Source: DASYGT01 sp035999365
GTDB taxonomy: Bacteria; Actinomycetota; Actinomycetes; Mycobacteriales; Jatrophihabitantaceae
Assembly (NCBI GenBank): GCA_035999365.1
Contig: DASYGT010000050.1
Coordinates: forward strand, 62,001-126,000
Reading direction: 5' to 3'
DNA: 64,000 bases
The first letter of the stretch is position 1, and each line of letters opens with the position of its first letter. The position numbers and the translations under genes were made by a program. This document shows, piece after piece, positions 16,989 through 26,400 of the stretch. Below the pieces are notes generated by a model. It was not told the DNA's origin. It ran no database searches and worked only from the letters and a program-made list of their open reading frames with translations.

Positions 16989-18116
16989 TCAACCGTTCGT
17001 ATACAACGCGTGTCGCAGGGCTTCGCGTTGCTCGGCCGAGCAGTCGACATGCGGGCTGATCCTCAGCAGCGGTTCCGCCAGGTCGTGCGGCGCGCGGGCC
17101 GGCATCGAGGCCGTGGTGAGGATGCCGTGCTCGACGAGGAGGACGTCACGCACGGCAGCCACGTCCTGCCCAGCGGTGGGGCGCAGTGCGGTGATGGCGG
17201 AGCCGTTCGCAGGCTCGACGGTCCAGCCGGGAAGGCCGTCCAACGCGGCGCGGGTCGCGGCGCCGACCTCGTCGAGTCGGCGGTACGCCGCGGCAGGTGT
17301 GTCGTCGAGAAGTTCACCGACCGCAACGGCGAGGCCGATGCGCCCGGCGACGTTGGCGTCGTCTGACTCCATAGCCAGGACCGTCGGCTCGTCGCTGGCG
17401 GCGAGCACGTGGTGCTGAACCTGCAGACTCGACCACCATCGTTCTGAGATGCCCAGAAACCCCACGCCCCGCGGGCCGCACAGCCACTTGCGGCCGGTGG
17501 CGTACACGGCGTCGGGACCGATCGCAGTGTCGACGTGACCGACAGCCTGCGCCGCGTCGATCCAGAGCGGAATGCCGGCCTCACGGCACGCACGTGCGAT
17601 CGTCGCGACCGGCTGGACGAGACCGCGGTGTGCGGCGACCTGGGTGATGTGCACCAGTGCCGGCGGGTTGGTGATCATGCGGTGCTGCAGACGATCGATG
17701 TCGACGACTCCGTGCTCATCGGCGTCGAGCAGGACGACCTGCATGCCTGCGGCAGCGAATGCGGCGAGATTCGGACCCCACTCGCTCGGCGCCACGGCGA
17801 CAGCGGCGCCCTTCGGCAGTGGCCAGCACGAGAGCAGGGCTCGCAACGCCGCCGAGGCGCTTTCGACGAGGGCAACCCCGTCGCGCGGCAGTCCGAACAG
17901 CGCCGCCAGATCCGAACGCAACCCCGTCAGCGTCTCGGCGGCAGCCGACTGCGCGACATACGCGCCGAGTTCGGCCTCAAGCCTCATGTGGACGGCAACG
18001 GCGGAGATCGTGGCGCTGGAGGTGCGTCCCGCGGCCGCGCAGTCCAGGTGGATGCCGCGTGTGGGTGCGCGCCGCTCGTGCCAACGCCGCCACAGCGGGT
18101 CCCATTCGTCGGCCAC
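16989..18116 (-). CDS. egtE: PLP-dependent hercynylcysteine sulfoxide lyase EgtE
   Basis: EgtE cleaves the C-S bond of hercynylcysteine sulfoxide to give ergothioneine. The 375-residue protein is an aminotransferase class V-fold enzyme; Lys210 in GRKWLCGPRG should bind pyridoxal phosphate, and WIDAAQAVGHVD near residue 185 holds the cofactor-binding Asp. In mycobacteria egtE is the last gene of the cluster, but here it is the first. The GTG at 18116 is preceded by GGGAGG about nine bases upstream. It is divergent from an exported protease with a 52-base shared promoter region. The identification rests on the cluster as well as on sequence. Confidence 0.9.
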   Translation of the reverse strand: MADEWDPLWRRWHERRAPTRGIHLDCAAAGRTSSATISAVAVHMRLEAELGAYVAQSAAAETLTGLRSDLAALFGLPRDGVALVESASAALRALLSCWPLPKGAAVAVAPSEWGPNLAAFAAAGMQVVLLDADEHGVVDIDRLQHRMITNPPALVHITQVAAHRGLVQPVATIARACREAGIPLWIDAAQAVGHVDTAIGPDAVYATGRKWLCGPRGVGFLGISERWWSSLQVQHHVLAASDEPTVLAMESDDANVAGRIGLAVAVGELLDDTPAAAYRRLDEVGAATRAALDGLPGWTVEPANGSAITALRPTAGQDVAAVRDVLLVEHGILTTASMPARAPHDLAEPLLRISPHVDCSAEQREALRHALYTNG

Positions 18117-18168
18117 CCCCTGAGCCTCCCAGATTGAAGCGGCTCACCGGGGGGGACATGATGGGGCG

Positions 18169-18957
18169 ATGGCCCTGCCGCGTGTGCGCGTCGCCGTGAC
18201 TGTGCTGGCGATGGTGTGCTCCGCCCTCGTGGCCTCGGCATCTCCCGCCGACGCGGCCCCGACTGCCACGACTGTGCGCTCCATCCCGCGGGTCGGCGCG
18301 ATGTTCTTCCCGAGCGTGTTCGGATCGGCGGTCCTGCTCGGCCTTCCACATGAGTGCTCCGGAAGCGTCGTGCACAGTCCGCATCACGACCTGGTGCTCA
18401 CAGCGGCGCACTGCATCGTAGGAAACGGCGTCGGTTACGACTTCGTGCCGGGCTATCACGACCGCCTGACGCCCTACGGCATCTGGTCGGCACGGCACGT
18501 CTACGTCGATCCCCTGTGGATCTCGCAACGCGATCCGCAGCACGACTACGCGTTCCTGGTCATGTCACCCCTCGTGTTTCACGGAGCGGTACATGAGATC
18601 GAAGACGTGACCGGTGCATACCTTCTGGGCAGCGCGCCGAGACCCTCGTCCCGCGTGACGGTCGACGGGTACGTCGCCGGCGTGAACGACCGCCCTATCA
18701 CCTGCACCTCGACGGTGTATGCGACGAGCGGTTTCCCGAGCTTCGACTGCGCCGGATTCGCGAATGGGACGAGCGGCGGTCCTTGGCTGCGCGGTTCCTC
18801 GGTCATCGGGGTGATCGGCGGGCTGCACCAGGGTGGCTGCATCGCCTCGACGTCATATACCTCCGCATTCGGAGCCGACACCTCCGCGGATTGGACTCGC
18901 GCCGCCACCCACGCCACGCCGGACTTCGTCCCCGTTGCCGGCCCGGACGGCTGCTGA
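18169..18957 (+). CDS. Exported trypsin-like serine protease
   Basis: The 262-residue protein begins with a Sec signal peptide (cleavage probably after PADA, near residue 28). The full chymotrypsin-fold triad is present: His81 in TAAHC, Asp126 in HDYAFLVM and Ser202 in GTSGGPW. Five Cys in the mature part could form disulfides. The structure suggests a small secreted endopeptidase of the S1 family without extra domains. A -10-like CATGAT lies six bases before the ATG, so the message may be leaderless. It is divergent from egtE, with which it has no obvious functional tie. Confidence 0.87.
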   Translation: MALPRVRVAVTVLAMVCSALVASASPADAAPTATTVRSIPRVGAMFFPSVFGSAVLLGLPHECSGSVVHSPHHDLVLTAAHCIVGNGVGYDFVPGYHDRLTPYGIWSARHVYVDPLWISQRDPQHDYAFLVMSPLVFHGAVHEIEDVTGAYLLGSAPRPSSRVTVDGYVAGVNDRPITCTSTVYATSGFPSFDCAGFANGTSGGPWLRGSSVIGVIGGLHQGGCIASTSYTSAFGADTSADWTRAATHATPDFVPVAGPDGC

Positions 18958-18993
18958 GCCCCGACCGCTCTGTGCGGGTGCTGCGCCACTGCG

Positions 18994-19005
18994 TAGCCTG
19001 CCGCC
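18994..19005 (+). promoter_or_regulatory. -10 box of a probable leaderless promoter for the amidase
   Basis: TAGCCT (18994-18999) plus six bases lead directly to the ATG at 19006, with no Shine-Dalgarno sequence. Confidence 0.5.
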
Positions 19006-20358
19006 ATGGTCGCCACCGCAACGCCCACGGCTGTGCAGATCGTCTCCGCCGTGCAGCGTGGAGAACTCAGCGCTCGTGAGGCAACCGAGCAAGCCTTGCA
19101 ACGTATCGACGCGCGCGACGGACGCATTGGTGCGTTCCAGGAGGTCCGGGTCTTCCGGGCGCTCGACGAGGCCGATCGTGTGGACGCCCGCACCGACAAG
19201 GACGTCCTGCCACTGGCGGGGTTGCCCATCGCGGTGAAGGACAACATCAGCGTCGAGGGCGAACCGATGCGCGAGGGGTCGGCCGGCAGTGACCCGTCGC
19301 CGCAGGCGAAGGACCACGAGGTCGTACGCCGCCTTCGCGATGCCGGCGCGGTCGTCGTCGGCATCACTCGGGTACCCGAACTCTGCGTGTTCGGAGCCAC
19401 CGACTCGGTCTTCGGCATCACACACAACCCGTGGGATCCCGCGCGCACGCCGGGCGGTTCGTCGGGCGGGTCCGCGGCAGCCGTGGCCGCTGGGATGGTG
19501 CCGGTCGCGCATGGCAATGACGGGATGGGCTCGATCCGAATCCCGTCGGCATGCTGTGGGCTCGTCGGCATCAAGCCCGGCCGGGGCGTGGTGCCGGCAG
19601 ATCTCGGCGACGGCGCGTGGTTCGGCATGGCCGAGAACGGTCCGCTCGCGACGACGGTGGAGGACTGTGCGCTGGTCTTGTCGGTCATGGCCGGACGTCC
19701 AGAACTGGGAAGACTGAGCGATCCCGTGCGGATGCGCATTGCCGTGTCGACGAAGGTGTTCGTGCCCGGCGTGACGGTCGATCGGCACTGGGCCGCCGGC
19801 GCCCGCGAGACCGCTGACCTGTTGCGGGATGCGGGCCACACCGTTGCCCGCGCCAACCCCCCCTACGGTCAGCGGACCTCTCCGTCGGCGCTCGCACGAT
19901 GGATGGCCGGCACCGAACTCGAGGCGCGACTGCTGGCGGATCGCAGCAAGCTCGAAGCGCGAGTCCGACGCCATGCCGCCGTTGGGCGTGCGGCTATGCG
20001 GCTGGGCCTGCCTCGCGAGAAGGGGCGGGCGCGCTGGCAGCGGGCTGCCGAGTCGTTCTTCACCGAGCACGATGTGCTGTTGACGCCGACGCTCGCTCAA
20101 TCTCCGATCGCAGCGCGTGCCTGGGGTGGGCGTGGCTGGTCGGCGAACATGATCGCGAACGTGCGTTACGCGCCCTTCTGCGCGCCGTGGAACCTTGCTG
20201 GTTGGCCGGCGATCGCGGTACCTGCCGGCCTGCACCCGAACGGAACGCCGCTGTCGGTACAGCTGGTGACGCGTCCGGGCGGTGAGACGCTGTTGCTGGG
20301 TCTGGCGCGTCAGCTGGAGCAGCTACGTCCCTGGCAGCGAACGGCTCCGGTGAGCTGA
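19006..20358 (+). CDS. Amidase signature-family hydrolase
   Basis: The 450-residue protein contains the amidase signature Ser-cisSer-Lys triad: the Lys in PIAVKDNIS (near residue 78), the Ser-rich PGGSSGGSAAAVAAG near residue 152 and the nucleophile region GSIRIPSACCGLVGIKPGRG near residue 175. Such enzymes hydrolyse amides; the same fold forms the GatA subunit of the tRNA amidotransferase, but gatB and gatC are absent and the central region differs, so a free amidase is more likely. The aminotransferase gene follows after 29 bases but has its own promoter-like element. Substrate unknown. Confidence 0.87.
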   Translation: MVATATPTAVQIVSAVQRGELSAREATEQALQRIDARDGRIGAFQEVRVFRALDEADRVDARTDKDVLPLAGLPIAVKDNISVEGEPMREGSAGSDPSPQAKDHEVVRRLRDAGAVVVGITRVPELCVFGATDSVFGITHNPWDPARTPGGSSGGSAAAVAAGMVPVAHGNDGMGSIRIPSACCGLVGIKPGRGVVPADLGDGAWFGMAENGPLATTVEDCALVLSVMAGRPELGRLSDPVRMRIAVSTKVFVPGVTVDRHWAAGARETADLLRDAGHTVARANPPYGQRTSPSALARWMAGTELEARLLADRSKLEARVRRHAAVGRAAMRLGLPREKGRARWQRAAESFFTEHDVLLTPTLAQSPIAARAWGGRGWSANMIANVRYAPFCAPWNLAGWPAIAVPAGLHPNGTPLSVQLVTRPGGETLLLGLARQLEQLRPWQRTAPVS

Positions 20359-20375
20359 GGGCCCCGCGCGGGATC

Positions 20376-20387
20376 TACCCTTGCGGC
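20376..20387 (+). promoter_or_regulatory. -10 box of a probable leaderless promoter for the aminotransferase
   Basis: TACCCT (20376-20381) plus six bases lead directly to the GTG at 20388. No Shine-Dalgarno sequence is seen. Confidence 0.5.
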
Positions 20388-21776
20388 GTGACAGACCTGC
20401 ACGACGTCTCGGACGTCCTGAGCGGAATCGCCACCGACGAGGTACGCGTGCGCGCCGACGACCGCGCTCACGTGTTCCACTCGTGGTCGGCGCAGGCATT
20501 GATCGATCCGCTGCCGATCGCCAGCGCAAGCGGGTCGCATTTCACCGACTACGCCGGCAACCGCTACCTGGACTTCTCCAGCCAGTTGGTCAACGTCAAC
20601 ATCGGTTACCAGCACCCGCGGCTCGTCGCGGCAATCCAGGAGCAGGCCGCGCGGCTGTGCACCATCCAGCCGTCATTCGCGAACGACGCGCGCAGCGAGG
20701 CGGCGCGCTTGATCGCCGAACTCGCACCCGGAGACCTCAACCAGATCTTCTTCACCAACGGCGGCGCGGAGGCAACCGAGAACGCGCTACGTCTGGCGCG
20801 CCTGCACACCGGGCGACACAAGGTGCTGTCGGCGTATCGCAGCTACCACGGAGCGACCGCCGGTGCCATCGCGATGACCGGCGATCCCCGACGGTGGGCG
20901 AGCGAACCCGGACTGCCAGGGGTGGTCCGGTACTGGGGTCCGTACCTCTACCGGTCCGCCTTCCATGCCACGACGCCTGAGGAGGAGTCCGAACGTGCCC
21001 TCGCGCACATCCGCGACGTGCTCCTCGTCGAGGGGGCCCACACGGTAGCCGCGATCATCCTCGAAACCGTGGTCGGCACGAACGGCATCCTCGTACCGCC
21101 GCCGGGGTACCTGGCCGGTGTCCGCGAGATCTGCGACGAGTTCGGGATCATGCTGATCGCGGACGAGGTGATGGCAGGCTTCGGCCGTTGCGGCGAATGG
21201 TTCGCAGTCGACCACTGGGGCGTCACGCCGGATCTCATCACCTTCGCCAAGGGAGTGAACTCCGGCTACGTGCCGCTCGGCGGCGTCATCATCTCCGATC
21301 GGGTGGCGGCCAGTTTCCAGGAACGCCCCTATCCGGGCGGGCTGACCTATTCAGGGCACCCGCTTGCGTGCGCCAGCGCCGTTGCATCGATCAACATCTT
21401 CAAGGATGAACGGATCGTCGAGCACGCTCGTGATCTCGGTCGCGACGTCATCGGCCCAGCCCTGAACGAGCTCGCCGAACGCCATCCATCGATCGGTGAT
21501 GTGCGAGGTCTCGGGGTGTTCTGGGCTCTTGAGCTCGTCCGCGACCGCCGCACCCGCGAGCCGCTCGTTCCGTACAACGCGTCCGGCGCCGCGGCCGCAC
21601 CGATCAATGAGTTCGCGGCCGCGTGCAAGAAGCGCGGATTGTGGCCCTTCACACACTTCAACCGGACCCATGTGGTGCCGCCGTGTACGACCACGGCCGA
21701 CGAGGTCCTCGAGGGCATCGCCATTCTCGACGAAGCCCTCGGTGTCGCCGACGCCTACTGCACGGGTGGCTCGTAG
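20388..21776 (+). CDS. Class III (omega) aminotransferase
   Basis: The 462-residue PLP enzyme should transfer an amino group between an amine or omega-amino acid and an oxo acid. Features of the family are FFTNGGAEATENALRLAR near residue 125, YRSYHGAT near residue 148, the cofactor-binding LIADEVMAGFGRCG near residue 255 and the PLP lysine Lys288 in FAKGVNSGY. The length is usual. The 3' end overlaps a convergent membrane-protein gene by 22 bases. Next to an amidase it may use the released amine, but this is inference from position. Confidence 0.88.
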   Translation: MTDLHDVSDVLSGIATDEVRVRADDRAHVFHSWSAQALIDPLPIASASGSHFTDYAGNRYLDFSSQLVNVNIGYQHPRLVAAIQEQAARLCTIQPSFANDARSEAARLIAELAPGDLNQIFFTNGGAEATENALRLARLHTGRHKVLSAYRSYHGATAGAIAMTGDPRRWASEPGLPGVVRYWGPYLYRSAFHATTPEEESERALAHIRDVLLVEGAHTVAAIILETVVGTNGILVPPPGYLAGVREICDEFGIMLIADEVMAGFGRCGEWFAVDHWGVTPDLITFAKGVNSGYVPLGGVIISDRVAASFQERPYPGGLTYSGHPLACASAVASINIFKDERIVEHARDLGRDVIGPALNELAERHPSIGDVRGLGVFWALELVRDRRTREPLVPYNASGAAAAPINEFAAACKKRGLWPFTHFNRTHVVPPCTTTADEVLEGIAILDEALGVADAYCTGGS

Positions 21777-22240
21777 GCCCGGTCCGGTTGGAATTCGTCA
21801 GGCTCGTCGACCGTCACATCGAGTCGTATCGGTTCGGCTGCATGCGCGCTGTCGGATCGTTCAGGCGGCAGAACATGCACCCGGACGTCTGCGACAACCT
21901 GGTGTGCGGCAAGTTGTTCGCGCAGCTGTCGAACCGTCTGGTCGTACACGATGCGCCGAGTCAGGTGCGGGACGAGCGAGCCGGCAATCCCGAACACGCG
22001 CCCACGCACGCCGGCCAGCTCGATGGGGTTGAGGATCTCGACGCTGATCACACGCCGCGCGCGCCCGGCCGATGCCGAGGGGGGACCGAGCGGGCGGATG
22101 GACGACGCAAGCACCTCACTGACCCGCTCGTCGACCGGCTCGTCAGAGCAAGAGCGGTGGCGACGACTGACCACGACAAGCGCAACGAGCGTCGCGACGT
22201 TCGTGAGCACGAGAGCGATGACGAACGCGGCCACGGACAC
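21755..22240 (-). CDS. Single-pass membrane protein of unknown function
   Basis: A 161-residue protein with an N-terminal transmembrane helix (AAFVIALVLTNVATLVALVVV) followed by a soluble domain rich in charged and Val residues. It has no recognisable motif. It lies 33 bases after the TrmB/LuxR-type regulator on the same strand, probably co-transcribed, and could be a membrane partner of that regulatory locus. It overlaps the convergent aminotransferase gene by 22 bases. Confidence 0.65.
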   Translation of the reverse strand: MSVAAFVIALVLTNVATLVALVVVSRRHRSCSDEPVDERVSEVLASSIRPLGPPSASAGRARRVISVEILNPIELAGVRGRVFGIAGSLVPHLTRRIVYDQTVRQLREQLAAHQVVADVRVHVLPPERSDSAHAAEPIRLDVTVDEPDEFQPDRAYEPPVQ

Positions 22241-22273
22241 CTCCGGCTCGACGGTAGCGACTGGTCTGAGCGG

Positions 22274-23281
22274 TCAGTTCGGGATGGGGCTGTCGGTGTG
22301 ACCCGCCCGGGCGGCGATGACGCCGGCTTGGAACCTGCTCGTCGCGCCGACCTGCGCCATGTAATCGGCGATGTGCCTGCGGCACGTACGCACGGAGATG
22401 GCCAGCCGCCGCGATATCGCCTCGTCCTTCTCCCCTTCGGCCATCAGGCGGAGGATCGCCGCGCGCGTGGCGTCGAGTTCGGTCTCATCACGCTGGTGGT
22501 GGATGACATCCTCCAGCGGTGCGGCCTCAGCCCAGAGCTGTTCGAACGTCGCGACCACCCAGGCGATGACGTTCGGTTCGCGGACGACGGCGAGGCCGTG
22601 GCGTCCGGGGTCGTCAGTGGGGATCGGGAGTAGCGCGACCTCGCGGTCGACGACGAGGCTGCGTCCGGGCACCGACGATGCAAACCGGATCTTCGCCCCG
22701 TTCTCCGCAAGCTCGTTCAGGTACGAGCGGGTCGCACGGTCGCGCAACGCGGTGTGCTGGTACAGCGCGCGCGTCTTGATCCCGCGCCGCGCGGAGTAGA
22801 TGTTGGCAACTCGCGTGCGACCGTCGACGCGGGTGCTCGGCACGCGGCCGGGGGCCACGGACAGCAACTCGTTCTGGCACCGGTCGGCGTAGTGCATCAG
22901 CACGTTGGCGATGGCGGACTGGTCCGACACGACATCGACAGCGGCGTCCTGCACGGCTCCGGTTCGGGCGACGTTCCAGTCCGGAACCAGGGAACGGATC
23001 GCGTTGCGCCGCGCCTCGACCGACGCCCGACGAGCCCCGAGTTCCAGATCTTCGGCGCCCAGAACGACCGCCTCGGCGAGCATCGGGCTTACCGCCAGGT
23101 ACGCGTCGTCGCCCGTGCTCCGGAGCAGCCCGAAATCGACGAGAGAGGCCAGGGGTTTGTCGAGATCACCGACCGGGAGGGCAAGCTCGGCCGCGATCGC
23201 CGGCACCGGAATTCCGGGGTTTGCCAGCAAGGCGCGGTACAGCCGGACCTCGACATCGCCGAGCTGTCCGGTATCGCCCAT
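22274..23281 (-). CDS. TrmB-like/LuxR-type helix-turn-helix regulator
   Basis: The 335-residue protein has a winged-helix-like N-terminus (VEVRLYRALLANPGIPVPAIAAELALP), a central ~150-residue sensor-like domain and a C-terminal LuxR-type helix-turn-helix (AAILRLMAEGEKDEAISRRLAISVRTCRRHIADYMAQ). The order resembles actinobacterial orphan TrmB/LuxR hybrids. No receiver domain is present, so it is not a two-component regulator. The ATG at 23281 has GGTGGA upstream and keeps the inverted repeat at 23294-23311 outside the gene; a GTG at 23320 is the longer alternative. It is divergent from a small exported peptide gene, which could be its target or signal. Ligand unknown. Confidence 0.8.
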   Translation of the reverse strand: MGDTGQLGDVEVRLYRALLANPGIPVPAIAAELALPVGDLDKPLASLVDFGLLRSTGDDAYLAVSPMLAEAVVLGAEDLELGARRASVEARRNAIRSLVPDWNVARTGAVQDAAVDVVSDQSAIANVLMHYADRCQNELLSVAPGRVPSTRVDGRTRVANIYSARRGIKTRALYQHTALRDRATRSYLNELAENGAKIRFASSVPGRSLVVDREVALLPIPTDDPGRHGLAVVREPNVIAWVVATFEQLWAEAAPLEDVIHHQRDETELDATRAAILRLMAEGEKDEAISRRLAISVRTCRRHIADYMAQVGATSRFQAGVIAARAGHTDSPIPN

Positions 23282-23293
23282 AACATCCACCGT

Positions 23294-23311
23294 AGTTGGT
23301 GCCATGCAACT
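23294..23311. promoter_or_regulatory. Inverted repeat between the regulator and the peptide gene
   Basis: AGTTG, eight bases, CAACT. It lies just upstream of the chosen start of the regulator and in the region shared with the divergent small genes, so it could be an autoregulatory operator. Confidence 0.35.
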
Positions 23312-23410
23312 TGCTGCCACATAGAGAATTTGGAAATGCGCCTTCCGGCCCTGAATCCTAGGCAGGCGGTGAGGTATCGACCTAACACTGGCCGGCTCTC
23401 AAGGGCCATA

Positions 23411-23449
23411 ATGGGTCCGAAGTTCGACAAGAAGGGTCGCTTGTGCTGA
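23411..23449 (+). CDS. 12-codon upstream ORF
   Basis: ATG at 23411 opens the short frame MGPKFDKKGRLC and stops at TGA 23447-23449. AAGGG sits five bases before the ATG, a good ribosome site. The stop codon lies just past the GTG of the next small gene (23443), so translation of the two may be coupled. It may be a leader peptide. It could also be chance, since such short frames are frequent. Confidence 0.35.
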   Translation: MGPKFDKKGRLC

Positions 23450-23607
23450 ATTCTCTACGGCGATGCGTTGTCGCCGTCCTCGCCGTCGCTCTCGGTCTCG
23501 GCATCATCGGAACCGCTTCGGCATCGGCGAAGCCGGTCCATTCGACCGTCAGCCCGAACTCGAGCCACGTCCACACCGTCAACACGGCATCTGACTGGTG
23601 GTGGTAA
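23443..23607 (+). CDS. Small exported peptide (54 residues) ending in DWWW
   Basis: This short gene starts at GTG 23443 with AAGAAGGG six bases upstream. The product has a basic N-terminus (NSLRRC), a hydrophobic stretch (VVAVLAVALGLGIIGTASASA) with a signal-peptidase site near residue 29, and a mature peptide of about 25 residues rich in Ser, Thr, Val and His that ends in Asp-Trp-Trp-Trp. The three consecutive Trp codons and the stop are unmistakable in sequence. It is divergent from a TrmB/LuxR-type regulator. A secreted signal or surface-active peptide is possible; no known family is recognised. Confidence 0.65.
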   Translation: MLNSLRRCVVAVLAVALGLGIIGTASASAKPVHSTVSPNSSHVHTVNTASDWWW

Positions 23608-23765
23608 GTACCGCCGCGTGAACGTGTTACGGCCGTAGTCCTGGCGGTCGTAGCAACCCGATCGGTCCCGCTCTCCGCGAATCCGCAGTGTCCGTCGACG
23701 CAGCGAACCGCGGGGGCGGGACCGGTGGCATTTCCGGGCTTCCACGCGTCTGAGACGATCACCGG

Positions 23766-24653
<888 letters not shown>

Positions 24654-24697
24654 TACCCGCTGCCCCGCCTCCGGCGGCTCACCACACGCGGATGTAC

Positions 24698-24717
24698 TGA
24701 ATATCGTTCATTATGAA
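24698..24717. promoter_or_regulatory. Palindromic AT-rich promoter of the aldehyde dehydrogenase gene
   Basis: TGAATATCGTTCA and the overlapping TTCATTATGAA are inverted repeats directly before the start codon. CATTAT (24709-24714) sits six bases from the ATG and would be the -10 box, so a repressor bound here would cover the promoter. Confidence 0.45.
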
Positions 24718-24720
24718 TCC

Positions 24721-26322
24721 ATGACGGCGACCGCTTCCGACCTTCGCACCCCGTCCGACGAGCCCGCGGCGGCGTTGCCCCCGCGTATTCATCGGGCCGA
24801 ACTCGACCGGCTCGTCCTGAGCGTGCCCTGCACCTCGGGTGACACGGTCACGACGCATGCGCCGTACACGGGCGCGGTGATCGCGCAGTTGCCGCAGTGC
24901 AGCGAAGCCGATGTCGCGGCGGCGTTCGAACGCGCGCGTCTCGCGCAACGGTCGTGGGCGAAGCGTCCGGTGCGCGAGCGAACGGCGATCTTCCTCAAGC
25001 TGCACGATCTGATCCTCGCCCGGCAGGACGAGATCATGGACTTGATCCAGCTGGAGAACGGCAAGGCACGGCGCGATGCGTTCCTCGAGGTCGCCGACGT
25101 TGCCAATACGGCGCGCTACTACGCCCGGACCGCGAAGGGGCTGCTGCGCGCGAAGCGCCGCACCGGCCTGTTTCCCGTGCTGACGAGTACTCGCGAACTG
25201 CGGCAGCCGAAAGGCGTGGTGTCCATCATCTCGCCATGGAACTACCCGCTCGCATTGGCGATCGGCGACACCATCCCCGCGCTCATCGCCGGCAATGCCG
25301 TCGTACAGAAGCCTGACAATCAGACGGCGCTCACGGCGCTCTGGTCCCTTGCGCTGGCGCGCGAGGCTGGGCTGCCCGCGGATCTGTGGCAGCTGGTGCT
25401 CGGCCGCGGTTCGACGATCGGGTCGGTGCTGATGGACCAGGCCGGCTACGTCATGTTCACCGGTTCCACACCGAGCGGGAAGCGGATCGCTGAGCAGGCG
25501 GGCGCGCGTCTGATCGGGTGCTCGCTCGAACTGGGCGGCAAGAACGCGATGATCGTCCTCGACGACGCGCCGCTTGACCGCACGGTCGAAGGCGCAGTTC
25601 GCGCCTGCTTCTCCTCCTCCGGGCAGCTGTGCATCTCGATCGAGCGGATGTACGTCCAGGACGGCATCTACGACGCCTTCGTGCCGCGGTTCGTGGAGGC
25701 AGTGAAGTCAATGCGCATCGGGGCCGGATACGACATGAGCTTCGACATGGGGTCGCTGACGTCGGCGGATCAGCTGTCGACCGTCGCCGCGCATGTCGAC
25801 AACGCCATCGACAGCGGGGCGACGATCCTCGCCGGCGGCAAGGCGCGCCCTGATATCGGTCCGCTGTTCTTCGAGCCGACAGTGCTGAGCGGCGTCACCG
25901 ACGCGGCAACGTGCTTCGGGAACGAAACGTTCGGGCCACTGGTATCCATCTATCGGTTCAACGATGTCGATCAAGCGGTCGATCGGGCGAACGACACTGC
26001 CTATGGGCTGAATGCGAGCGTGTGGACGAAGAGCGCGCGCCGCGGGCGTGACATAGCGGCGCGGCTGCGCTCCGGCACGGTGAACATCAACGAGGGTTAC
26101 GGCGCCGCGTGGGGAAGCGTTGACGCGCCGATGGGCGGCATGGGCGATTCCGGGCTCGGCCGCAGGCACGGCGCCGACGGGCTGCTGAAGTACACCGAGG
26201 CCCAGACTCTCGCTCGCCAGCGGCTGATGAACATCGCGCCGCCCGGGCGGATGTCGCAGGACGGGTTCGCCTCGATGATGACTCGGTCGTTGCAGCTCAT
26301 GCGCCGTATCGGCTGGCGCTGA
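24721..26322 (+). CDS. Succinate-semialdehyde-type NAD(P) aldehyde dehydrogenase
   Basis: The 533-residue protein is an aldehyde dehydrogenase with Glu270 (LELGGKNAM) and catalytic Cys304 (SSSGQLCIS). The SPWNYPLALAIGDTIPALIAGNAVVQKPD segment and overall sequence are closest to actinobacterial succinic semialdehyde dehydrogenases (GabD2-type), which also carry the ~25-residue C-terminal extension seen here (TRSLQLMRRIGWR). It would oxidise succinate semialdehyde or a similar aldehyde. It lies between purC and purS on the same strand but has its own AT-rich, palindromic promoter, so it is probably not part of the purine operon. Confidence 0.85.
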   Translation: MTATASDLRTPSDEPAAALPPRIHRAELDRLVLSVPCTSGDTVTTHAPYTGAVIAQLPQCSEADVAAAFERARLAQRSWAKRPVRERTAIFLKLHDLILARQDEIMDLIQLENGKARRDAFLEVADVANTARYYARTAKGLLRAKRRTGLFPVLTSTRELRQPKGVVSIISPWNYPLALAIGDTIPALIAGNAVVQKPDNQTALTALWSLALAREAGLPADLWQLVLGRGSTIGSVLMDQAGYVMFTGSTPSGKRIAEQAGARLIGCSLELGGKNAMIVLDDAPLDRTVEGAVRACFSSSGQLCISIERMYVQDGIYDAFVPRFVEAVKSMRIGAGYDMSFDMGSLTSADQLSTVAAHVDNAIDSGATILAGGKARPDIGPLFFEPTVLSGVTDAATCFGNETFGPLVSIYRFNDVDQAVDRANDTAYGLNASVWTKSARRGRDIAARLRSGTVNINEGYGAAWGSVDAPMGGMGDSGLGRRHGADGLLKYTEAQTLARQRLMNIAPPGRMSQDGFASMMTRSLQLMRRIGWR

Positions 26323-26400
26323 CGGCAGCACCTGGCCCCTGGCCGTTCGCCACGCCGATACGCTGACGTCGTATCCGTCGCCAACTGGTCGGGAGTCGTC

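Noticed and set aside
18121..18146. TGAGCC-N14-GGCTCA inverted repeat between egtE and the protease
   Set aside because: The arms are short, GC-rich and widely spaced, and one overlaps the likely egtE ribosome site; it could be chance.
19006..20358. GatA subunit of the glutamyl-tRNA amidotransferase
   Set aside because: No gatB or gatC nearby and the central region is unlike GatA; a free amidase is the safer name.
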